Below are positions 1-11,100 of a stretch of 64,000 bases of DNA, piece after piece. Source of the stretch: Anaeramoeba flamelloides (taxonomy: Eukaryota > Metamonada > Anaeramoebidae); contig JANTQA010000070.1 of the NCBI GenBank assembly GCA_027625915.1, positions 1,431,001 to 1,495,000 on the forward strand, in the 5' to 3' direction. The position numbers and the translations under genes are program-made. Each line of letters opens with the position of its first letter. The first letter of the stretch is position 1. The notes below the pieces were generated by a model that was not told where the DNA came from, searched no databases, and was given only the letters and a program-made list of their open reading frames with translations.

Positions 1-4
1 ATTA

Positions 5-226
5 CAGTAACAGAACTTTTAAGAAAAAAACCAATAAGGCATAAAAAAAGAAACAATAAGGCACAAAAAAAGATTGGCCTTAATAATACACAATCTTTTT
101 TTTTTTAATTCAAACAAAAATTGAAAAAAAAATCTTTACATTATTCCGAAGAATTGTGCCTTAATAATTTTTTTTTTTTTGTGCCTTATTTGATTAATTA
201 AATTGTGATTTAAAAAGTGGACAGAC
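5..226. mobile_element. degraded copy of the 196-bp GGCACAAA-type MITE
   Basis: This is a self-complementary block. It has several 'AAGGCA(C)A' words on the left and the mirror words 'TGTGCCTTA' on the right, with A/T-rich sequence between. The left end reads TTACAGTAACAG and the right end resembles the inverted form near 220-230. It matches the better-preserved copies at 19785-19981 and 43380-43575 in plan but is diverged, so its ends are approximate. Confidence 0.5.
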
Positions 227-1842
227 TATAACACAGCGATTTTTACCATTGGGTATCGATAATTTAAAAAAAAATGTAAAAAAAAAAATTACTTTATTGG
301 ATCTATTCTTAATCCAAAAACTCGGCTTTCAAAACATTTTATTTCAACGATTCTTTCAAAAATCAAGTAATTTATATCGATTTTTTGAATTTAAACTCAT
401 AAAATTCTCTATTCGGCACTGAGTTTAAAAATCAAAAAAAAAAATGGAAAAGCGAAATAATTTTTTTTACTTACATCTGAATTTATTAGTGCTTTGTGAG
501 AAATGTTGAAAGAATAAGGATTTGTTTGATCATGGCATTTCAAATAAAAATGCAAAAAACAAGAATACTTAAATAAAGTATCTGTTTTAATGTCCCGTTT
601 GGCGTTATAAAGCCGAGAAAAAAAAAAAGAAAAGAAGAAAAAAAGAAAAAACAATTAACCCTTCACTGATCTTTAGAAATTTCATAATTTGCTTATTTTG
701 ACATTAGTCATCTATTTTTAAATTGTTAATATTCTTTTGAGAGTTAGTTGACCCTTTGATTGAAAAATAATTGGAAAACTTTACTTTTTGGTTTCTAATT
801 TTCTTTTTTTTTCTCATGACAATTTTTTTCAACTTTTTAAAATAGCAATTTTAATTCAAAGGATAATGTTCTTTTTTTTTTTAAATAAAATAATTATTTA
901 TTTTGTCACACTTATCTAAAGTAGGTTATGATTATATGTCTTTTTTTTTTAATTGAGCCGATATTTAATTGAAATACTTAAAAGTATTTGATCCCTTTTT
1001 AATTGATACCATAATTCATTTGTATCATTGATGAAACTTTATTTTTTCTTTGGAAAACAAAAAGTATTTATTATACAAGAAGTGTAAATTACACTATAGA
1101 TGATCTTTTACTTTAATTCCCTTTCAGAAATTTAAACTCAAAATCATAGGTTTCATTATTATTCATTGCAAAGAAATACCAAAAACATATTTTTATGTTG
1201 AAAAAGAAAAAACAAGAGTAAAAAAGAAAAAAAGAAAAAAAGAAAAAAAGAAAAAAAGAAAAAAAGAAAAAAAAAAAAAATAGGTTTAGAAGTTTATACC
1301 AATTGACAAAAAAAAAAAAAAAAAAAAACACCAATGCTATCTTTAATTTAAGAACATACAAAATCATAGCTACGATACTTTTGAGCAATTTAGTTTAGTT
1401 TGATAATTGGATCTGAATGTAATTTTGGGAGTCGTTGTTTAATTGCTGTCTTTTCTTTTTTCTTTTTGATCTCGTTTTTTTTCAACCCTTGATATTTTTT
1501 CCCTTTGCTTTTTAGTTTTTATTTTCAATTTACTCATACTTTCATGCTTCAACATCTCGGTGTATTAGCAAGTAATCACCTGATCTTTTTCCTTTGTAAC
1601 TCTTCTTCTCAGTATAAACAAAATTTCAGACCGGAAAGGGAAAAAACGAAAAAAAATCAAAAGTGACAATACTCGAAAAAAAATTTTTAAGTGGTAAATC
1701 GACTGTAATAATATACATATATATAATATCGTTTGAGTATTTCATTTTGAAAAAATGCCGAATTTTTTATTCTCCAAAATATTTAATTATTCTTGATTTT
1801 TTTTTAAATATTATTATATCAAATATTAGATAACTTTCAAAG
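227..1842. other. A/T-rich non-coding stretch upstream of the CRAL-TRIO exon
   Basis: I see no exon with recognisable protein similarity here. It holds long A and T runs, an (AAAAAG)n purine tract at about 1205-1275, and a diverged repeat at 1078-1680 that recurs at 28405-29000. Because the exon at 1843 needs upstream exons, part or all of this may be intron. Confidence 0.5.
1078..1680 (+). repeat. diverged dispersed repeat, pair A copy 1
   Basis: Ordered blocks are shared with 28405-29000 in the same orientation. They include 'aattaca..ct..' followed by 'cttttactttaat', then 'gctatcttta', 'cacgatactttt' (here 'tacgatactttt'), and 'aattcttcttctca' (here 'aactcttcttctca') followed by 'tataa'. 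The blocks are separated by length changes in homopolymers. There is no coding potential. It looks like an old dispersed element of unknown class. Confidence 0.5.
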
Positions 1843-2057
1843 GTGGTGATTTTTTAGAAGATATTTCAAAATATATTGATACAAAATATATTCCAAAAAT
1901 GTGGGGTGGTAAATATCAAGGACCATTTTGGGATGAACTACTTGAAGAAGAAAAAGAGGCAGAAGAAAATGAAAATGAAAATGAAAATGAAAAGGAAAAG
2001 GAAAAGGAAAAGGAAAAGGAAAAGGAAAAGGAAAAGGAAAAGGAAAACGAAAACTAA
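1843..2057 (+). CDS. CRAL-TRIO (SEC14-like) domain protein, last exon (partial)
   Basis: A 70-residue C-terminal exon follows an acceptor at 'ctttcaaag' (AG at 1841-1842). It reads GDFLEDISKYID, then TKYIPKMWGGKYQG, then PFWDELLEEE. This is the closing part of a SEC14/CRAL-TRIO lipid-binding fold, where the family has 'L..yid...lP...GG'. A tail of alternating Glu-Asn and Glu-Lys encoded by a GAAAAG microsatellite ends in TAA at 2055-2057. Proteins of this family carry phosphoinositides or other lipids between membranes. The exon starts with two bases completing a split codon. No convincing upstream exon is visible in 1-1842, so the gene must begin left of the window or use short exons I cannot recognise. 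The domain call rests on one short motif block. Confidence 0.6.
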
Positions 2058-5000
2058 ACCAAAAAAATGAAACTAAATTACATGAATTATTCTTGCTTTT
2101 GAATGATAAACCATCAAACTGAGAAAATTTAAATTAAATGATAATATTATTATTAAATAAATAAATAAATAAAATTGTTTTTAATGATCTATTTTTGATC
2201 CAATATATTTTTTATTAATAAACAATTTATATTTTTTTTATTAGAAAAAACAAATAATGATTGATTGATTGATTTTATTCTAAGAGTAATAAGCTTCCCA
2301 TTTTTTCAAAACAAAATAAGAAAAAAAAAATATTTTAAAACTTAAGGGAGTAGGTACTTTTTACCAATTTTGAGTTACACAGTTTATTTCCAAACTGAAT
2401 GATTCAAATCATTTATTTATCAAATAAATTTTATATTTTATTAAATATGAGAGTTGGGAAATATCTTGGTATAATAGATTTTTATACCAACTAAAAAAAT
2501 GAAAATCAAAATAAGTAAAATATTGATCCCGAAAAAATAAAAAAAAAACCAGTATTTTCAGGGTCTTTTCTAGAATATTTTATACAATTACTTCTTCTTT
2601 ATTTGGTTTTATTTTTGATTTTGAAATGGAAATAATTTTTAAAAAAAATTTGAGAAAAAAGGTATTTGAGAATTTACAAAATCAATTTTAATTCCAATTT
2701 TTATTTAATTCATCCAATTTAAATTTGGGTTTAGAAAATAGGATATTTTTCTAATTCTTCTTCAATAAAGATTTATTGGATGTATTTGTTTGATTTGAAA
2801 TATTTATGGATTTTATAACAATTTAATATTAAACCCCAAAATAAATCTGAATGTTACTTATTTTTTTTTAAAACCTTATTTTCTTTTTCTTTATGGTTGT
2901 ATGTTTTAGGGTTGTTTTTCGATTTTGAGAATTCAGCCTCTTTTACCATAATTTTTGAAACTTTATCCTTTGTTTTACTCGGGTTTGATAACAATATTTG
3001 AAAAAAAAAAATATTTTTCACAAGATAATTTCTAAAGAATTTTTTTTGGTCGAATAATAAATAGTAATAGTAGAAATTCAACCCTAACCAATTGTCTGTT
3101 ATCTTCAAAATTGAGAAGATAAAGTAAACTCTGTTTCAGTCAAAGGAGCCCAACGTTTTTTTCAAATATCAATTATTTTATAGAATTGACCTTTGAAGAA
3201 AAAATAAGAAATAAAGAGAATAAAACACCTCAAAGAAATGTTGATACATGTCTGAAAGAAAACTAATTAATCAATAGATTTTCTTAACAATTGAAAAACT
3301 CAAATTCTTAGGGGATATTGAGAAAAATAACGATGTTCGTTTTGAACTTCTACTGGTATTTGAATAATAAATATGAAACATTTTTCACTTCATTTTCTAC
3401 ACTTTTCTTTTAGAAATTAAGCCCACAAACAAAATTTGTTGGTATTTGTGGTCTCTATTTGAAAAAGGAAACGAGAATAAAGTGAAAAATTTTCAGATTT
3501 ATTAAACAAATATCAAGATCAAAGATCGAATAGAATTGCCATAGAAATCAATAGATTTCTCAACAATCTTTGCATGGTTTCAATGGCCTTAGAACAACAC
3601 GTTTTTACCAAGTGACTTTTGATCTTGAATAAAAAAAATTTTTTGCAACTGAATAACGTTTAAAAAAAAAAATCAACAAAAAAAAAAAATGTGAAAAAAT
3701 GATTTCAATTTTGAAAATTTCCAAAATAAAATTTTTCTTCTAATATCTATGCAAACCCTTTAAACACGTGTATTATACCATTACAACTGGGCCCCTTTGA
3801 CTGAGAAATAGTTTAGAAATAAATCTTTATAAATCTACTTTAAGTGATTTTTTTTTTAATTCTTGATTTCAACAAGTTTATTTTGAAATGTTATCTTTCT
3901 AATTTACCCCCCCAATATTAAGCTTTATCTGTTATTAATAATTTTTTTTATAATATGAAGTTCATTTTTTGAATTCTTAAAAATTTACAATCTAGAATAT
4001 AATTGATATAAATTATTTGAACAACCAAGTTATGAAACCAATGGAAAATTGAGAATTATTAAAAATACATTGAACATTTTTTGGGGAAGATATAAATTTA
4101 AAATCCAATACATACTCATAAAAAGACCAACTTAATTCACATTTTAGCATAAAATGCTTTCTTTCAAACAAAAATTAATGTACACAATTCACAGATTAAA
4201 TCAAAATAATATAAAAATTCAAAAGTTTCAAAATAGGAATTTTATTTTTTTTTTCTTTCAGAAGTTCAAGGAATATTTCAGATGAATTTAAAATGAAAAC
4301 AAAAAAAAATACTTGAGTAGGAAAAACAAATATTCACAAAAAGTTGGTTACAAGATCAAAATATTATATAGCGTTGTAATAAAAAATATATTATTCTATA
4401 CTTTAATTGAAATGTATTTAGTAAATTACATTTGTTATAATTTTATTTTTTGAACTGTAAAGCCTTTATAAAGTTGAAGATGTGCCCCTATGCCCAATTT
4501 CTATCAACATTTTGGTTGAAATTTCTTTACATCAAAAACTGTATTAATTGAGATCTTTTAATTTACAATCAAAAGGAAACTTGAATCAAAAAAAAAATTA
4601 AAAAAAAGACTTTTGAAAAATAGATAATTTGTTTGGTCTGAGATACATGTTATTAGATTATGGAATTTCTTATTGGAAATCATTTTTGTGAGAATATGAC
4701 CAATTCATAATTGGCCACCTTTTTGCATAAATGATCACTCGGATCAACTATATGAAATTTGGAAAATCAGTAAAAAATCTTTTTGGTTTAGTCCACCTTA
4801 AATTAGAAACATGGAATAGATTACTTGCCACTGCTATTTTATGATTTTTTTTTTTCAGCCGAAATTTCAATAACTGATTTTCCTATTCAACACAAAAAGT
4901 TTGTTTTAAAGTTTATTTTAAAAATTCTAAAATTTTCTGGATATTAGGTAAAAGTTATATAAATAAGTATAATTTTAAATCCCACAAGAGAAAAACTAGT

Positions 5001-5102
5001 ACCAGAAAGTTTCAAATAACTAAGTTTCATTGTCAATTTTGGAAAACTTGAAGAATTTTTTTCATTTTTTTTTTAACTTGTCTAAACCAAAAACTTTTTC
5101 TG
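2058..5102. other. intergenic, A/T-rich, one candidate TIR element
   Basis: I find no open frame with protein-like composition in this 3 kb. It is dominated by A and T runs. The only structure I could define is a pair of short inverted repeats at 3137 and 3803, listed separately. Confidence 0.6.
3137..3803. mobile_element. candidate MITE with CAGTCAAAGG inverted termini
   Basis: The left terminus reads CAGTCAAAGGAGCCCA at 3137-3152. The reverse complement of the right terminus, ending at 3803, reads CAGTCAAAGGGGCCCA. That gives 15 of 16 matching bases bounding a 667-bp non-coding block. The CAGT start is common among Tc1/mariner-type elements. A TA target duplication is not evident, and I see no second copy. 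Confidence 0.35.
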
Positions 5103-8100
5103 ATGAGCCTAAAAGAAAATAAAGCGATTAACGGAGAAGAAAAAATTGAGGAATTAGAATCAAACAGTCAACCAACAAATGAAAGCCAAGTAAACATTAA
5201 CAAAATATCCACTGGTAGTGATGTGGTTGAATCAAAAGAGAAAGAAAAAGAGGAAAATGAAAAAGAACAAGAGAAAAAGAAAAAGAACGAAAAAGAACAA
5301 GAAAAAAAGAAAAAGAACGAAAAAGACAAAGAAAAAGAAAAGAAAAAGAAAAAGAAAAAGAAAAAGAAAAAGAAAAAGAAAAAGAAAAAGAAAAAGAAAA
5401 AGAAAAAGAAAAAGAAAATGAAAAAAATATCAAACATACCACTCAAAAACAAACCGTAACTACTCAAAATGAGAGTGGCTTTTTAAACAGAAAAAAAAAT
5501 TTTGTGAACAAAAAAAGAGATCACTCTAAAATTCAAACAATTAACCAAAATTCTTATCAAAAACAACCCATAATTTTTGGATCAACAATAATAGAGATTG
5601 TAAAAAGAGAAAAACAAACGGACTATATTCCAAAAATTGTCAAAATGTTAACAAAAAAAATAGAAGAACAATGTAATTAATTCCTTTCTTAATGAAAAAA
5701 ATTTTTTTACTCTTTATAAAAACCAATTTTTTTTTATTCTCCCACCCAAAAAAAACAAAAACAAAAACCAAAACTAAAACAACTCTAAAAACAAAAAACC
5801 TTTTAAATTAAAACAGACTTAAATGAAGAGGGTCTGTTTAGAATTTCAGGAAACCAAAATGGAATACAAGAACTGAGGAGCCATTTCAATAAAGTAGGTA
5901 CTTTTAGTTTTGAAGATTATAAAAAACCGCATATCATGACTGGATTATTAAAACTATTTTTTCGTGAGCTAAAAGAACCACTTTTCACTTTTAAATTATT
6001 TGAAGAATGGAATAAAGCAAGTAAGAACTTTATTTTTAAAAACAATTAACTTTTTGAATTTCCAAAACAAAATTGTATTTTTCAGAAAATGAATTACTGA
6101 ACTTTTTGGATGTTTGAAAGAAAGAAATGATCTTTGTTTTTTTGTTGGTGTTAAAATAGTAGAAAAATAATCACTTGTGAAGAAAGGAAAATCGATTGAC
6201 GTTGGGAAAAAAAAATAAAAATGATAACAATAATTGTCTTTCATAATATGAACAAAAACTTATTGAGCTATCCTCAAAGCTTTTTGGAAAAAAAAATAAC
6301 TTTCAATGCCTTATTTCCAAACAGATCATTATTAACAAATTCAAAACATTTCATTTATGATTCAAATAATGGTTTTTCTTTTTTTGTACAAAAAATTTTT
6401 ACTTCTTTTTCTTTTTCCTTTTCCCTTGAGAAGCACTACATGAACCTTCCAATTCATTCTGTTTTACTACGATATTTTTCATTTACGAGAATGAAGTTAT
6501 GAATCAATTCCTATTAAGGACCATCAGAATTTGAGATCCAGTGGTTTTTGAAATTCAATGTTTTAGCCAATACAAACCAACAAAAATGATTTAAAGGATT
6601 GTCTGCCACAAGAAATTCTAAATTTTATCAATTTTTGATTTCAAAAGAAAGCATTTTTTTAATCAAAAATGTTGTAAATTCCTGAATAAATTAAGGTGAT
6701 TTTTAAAAATCAGATGGTAACAACCGAATTCTTGCCAAAAGCAACCCGTTAACTAATATACAAAGAATATTTTTTTTTTTTTTTTAATTTTGTTAAAAAA
6801 AATGAGTTACTGTTACAAATATCGCTAATATATGTATCAGTAGATGCTACCACGACAGGGAAAATCCAATAGTTTTGTGAATTTGATTATTTTCAAAAAT
6901 TTTAATGATTTTCATCACGATAAAAAATGAAATCACTTTTTGGTCTAAAAATTTTCAAAATTTCAGAACAAATCAAGCCAAATTTAAAATCAACTTTTTT
7001 AACTTCAAATTTCTCTAACAATCCAGATTATATTCAAGTATAATTACACCTTTACCCTAAAATTTATAATGCTTGGAAATAGATTGGATAGCTAGACTCA
7101 AAAAAGGATTTTAGTTTTCGAAACTTTCAAGACCAATTTGGAATAAAAGAAAAATAGTTTTATACCATGTGAAATTTTTGTAAAAAAACCTAAATTTTAA
7201 CACTTTATACCCACTTGGAATTCTTTAAAGTCAATAAATACGAAGTTAAGCATTAAGGCAATTTGAACTAAATCCTTAATTTCCCATGATTTTTCCAATT
7301 TCTTGATAATCATAAAGCCCAACAGAAAAACAAAGCAAAAAAAAAATAAATTTTTTTTTTTTTATTATTATTGAGGAGGGTTGATTCAACAAAATTACCT
7401 TCCATTTGCCGTTAGTTTTTCCAGAATTTAAAAGAATTGAGAAAAATCTTTGATTTTACCCAATTCTTTTATATTCTGGAAAATATAGGCACTTTACATT
7501 AGGTTTTTTTTTTTTTTCAGAAATGAAATGAAAATTTTTGAAATTTTCTTTTAATTTTCTGAAATTAAAAAAAAAAAACCGTTAGCTTTTCCAGGATTTA
7601 AATGAATAGGGTAAAAGCTAATATTTTTTCCTATTCTTTTGAGTTCTAGAAAAGTGTCGTTAGCTTTTCACAAGTTTTCTGTTTATTTGTAAAATCAATA
7701 GATTTTCGTTAGGTTTTTTTGAGTTTTCTATTTATTTGTGAAGTGTTCTAGGTTTTTTTGACTTTTTGAAATAAACAGAAAATTTTAATAAATTTTCTGT
7801 TTATTTCAAAAAGTAAAAAAAACCTAGAACACTTCACAAATAAATAGAAAACATCAAAAAAATCCTGAAACACTTCACAAATAAATAGAAAACTCAAAAA
7901 AACCTAGAACACTTCACAAATAAAATAGAAAACCTCAAGAAAACTGCCGTTAGGTTTATTTCGTAAATTAAAAAAAACCTAGGCACTCGAAATAAAATAG
8001 AAAACCTCAAAAAAACCTAGAAAACTTCACAAATAAAACAGAAAACCACAAGAAAAGCGTTGATAGCTTTTCTAGAATTTAAAAGAATTGAGTAAAATCA

Positions 8101-11100
8101 AAAATTTTTCTCTATTCTTTTGAATTCTGGAAAAGTGTCATTTGTTTTTTTTTTTAATTTCTGGAATTAAAAAAAAAATAGGCACTCTACAACACTTGAC
8201 TACACTCTATGGCACTCCTTGAAACTCTAAAATTGTATATAAAAATTTTTATGCTAGCTATAATTTAGTCAAGATTATAACTCATCGGATATCTTTTCTT
8301 TAAAAAATGAAAAGAAAAAAAATTATTTCTAAAAACAAAGACAAGAAAAAGAGAAAGAAAAGCAAGAAACAAAATAGAGTAGGCTTTATTGGTAAGGGTT
8401 AAGTGCTCAAGAGCTCTTAAGCTGTTAAAGAGAGAGTTTTGAAGTGACTAAATTTCAGACTCCTAATTCAAAGAGTATTCAAAAGAACCTTTTAATTACA
8501 GTCATTAGAAGTATTTTAAACTCAATTTAGTTTTCTGAAAAAAAGAAGAAGAAAAAAGAATAAGAAACGAAAGGGAGTAAAAATAATAGAAAAAAAGTAA
8601 AAATTTCATTGAAAAGTTTTTTTTGTACCCCAAGTGTTGAATGGGCTGGTGGTTGTTTCCTTTCATGTTGATTTTTTTTTTGGGATCGCCACCATAATTT
8701 GTTTTAATAAAGAGAGCTAAATATTTGAAAAACTATAGATCAAATGAAAAAGCCACTTTATTAAGTTTTAATTTAGAACTTTATAGACGAGGTTGAATTT
8801 ATAAAGTGCTGAGTTTTAAGAATAAGATTTGGTTTTCGAAATTTTCTTTTCAGTTACTTTACTTTTTTATTTTATTTTTTTTGATTTTTTTTTTAATTGA
8901 AAGTTTCCTAAATCTTGTTTTCGCAAAACCCCAGTACAAGATACCGACTCGACAACAAAAACCCAGTCCAAGTAACGACTTGGTAGATTGTAAGGAAAGT
9001 TCAATTCGATTCACTTTGGTTGGTTCCAGATCGCATTTGTTGTGATTCAGTTCTCTTCGGTTGCATAAGTCCAGTTCAATTCGTTTTTGATCTAATCATG
9101 GATAAATTTGGTTAAGATCTCCATGAAAAAGTCCACCAATTCTTATAATGATTTTTTTTTATTCCTTTTGCCTTTCCCAAACACCTAAAAAAAACAAAAA
9201 GAGGAGGAACCGAAGGAACCAAAGGAACCAAAGGAAACCAAAAACTTAAAAAGGTATATTTGGAAAAGGTAAAAAGTATAAAAAATAAAAAAATTAATTT
9301 TTTTCAATTAAAATCACTGAATAGAAAATTGAATTTATTTTGTTTCCGAAAAAGTACTTCAATTAATATCAACTTTAGGAAAAAGATCCTCTGAATTGTT
9401 TTTCTTATTTTTAATTTTTAAAAAAAAAAAAAACCCTATTTATTGTAATGGACAAAATTTTGAGTACTCAATAGCCCACATTTTCAAATAATTTTTTTCA
9501 ACATTCATATGTACGCAATTCCGGAATCCTTTGTTTTTTATTAAATTTTCATAAATACAAGGCATTGATATTTGAAGGTTTTTTGTGTTCAATTTCAATT
9601 TCAAATTCCTCATTTTTTTTTTCAAATTTTGGAACAAATTAGAGAAGAAAAAAAAGGAGATTGACAAACGAAGTCAATAAATAGTTATTTTCATATTTCG
9701 TTTATCAAAATGGAGCACAAATCAGAAAAATACTTGTTACTGATCTGATATTTTTAAAATCGAAAAATGAAAAGGGAAGATGGAAATTCGAGACAAACAA
9801 GTTTTCAATTTGTAAAAATTATGAATTCTTTATTTCCGAAATTGTAATACTATTCAAGTTGGTGTGTGTGGGATCTTAATTTTTTTTCGTGAAATTCATG
9901 GTTTTAAGTGTAAATTTCTGAAAGAAAGTTAAAGTATATGGACAACAAGAATGTAATTCATAATTCTTACTTAATAGAGGTTTTGAGGATAATTTGTATT
10001 ATCACAATATTAGAAATAAATTCGTGATAATCTTAAAAAATTGCGATTAGTCCTTCTTTATTGCGAAAAATCATAAAATTGCGATAATTTCACTGTATCG
10101 CAATAAAATAAAAAACGAAAAAATGAAAAATTATTTTTTGAAAAATCACCTTTCAAAAAAATCCCATGTCTTTTACAAAACAAAACACTTTTATAACGCC
10201 CCCCCCCCCCTTTAAAAATGTTCGAAAATGTTCGAAAGGGTTGTAAAGTGTCTCCAGGTGTTTGAAAGTTATGAAAGACAAAAATCTTTATAAAAGTCAT
10301 AAGACAGTATTTTTGAAGTGGAAAAAAAAAATGTTTTCTTTTCATTTTTTGTTTTTTACAAAAGTAAAATCTCCTGCAAATTTTATGATCAAACAAATAA
10401 CCGTTCATTTCAACAATGTACTTGAATATAAAATAGATGTTTTTTTTTAAAAAAATGGGGTTATTACCTTCACAAGTTAAAGAACCAAAAAGAAGAAATA
10501 GTAATTTTCTTCTCATTGATGATCGATCAAAGAAAAACCTCTAAGATCTGGTTGTGTTTTATGTACAATACCAAGATAAGAGAAGAAGAAAAAGAAAATA
10601 ATTTTCAAAACAATTTTAATAATTGGTAATAATGTAGCTAGTTTGTTGTTGAAAGCTTTTGAAAAGTCATCCAAGTCCTTCCAGCTTTCAGAGAATAATT
10701 GAAAATGATTTAACCCAAGAACACATTCTTTAAAGAAAAGGTGAAGGGTTGGTTGTTTTAGAAGCCATTTTTATTCAAATGAAAATTTTAATACCACAAT
10801 AGACCAAGAAACTATTTATTTGCCTTTTTTATTATTGTTGTTGATCTAAAGGATCGATCGATATGCCAACCAAATCAAAATATAATACGATGAAAACTCT
10901 TGATCTGATCCTTGATTGAATCAAGTATCTTTTTTGTTGGTTTTTTAAAATAATAAATTTTTTTCAAGGATCTTTATTTTCTGATCAAAAAAAATTCTTT
11001 CTTTAAAAATATTGCTGAATCAGAACTAAAAGTTATCAACTATTATATCGCGATTTAATTTTTTATCACGATATTTTGGCAATTTTCGTGATTTTTAGAA

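Noticed and set aside
5168-5467. Long Phe- or Ser-rich open frames on the minus strand over the GAAAAA tract
   Set aside because: They are antisense shadows of the Lys/Glu microsatellite in RhoGAP exon 1.
10058-10516. 152-codon minus-strand open frame
   Set aside because: It lies in the 1.38-kb TIR element. I see no corresponding frame in the second copy, and it has no recognisable domain.
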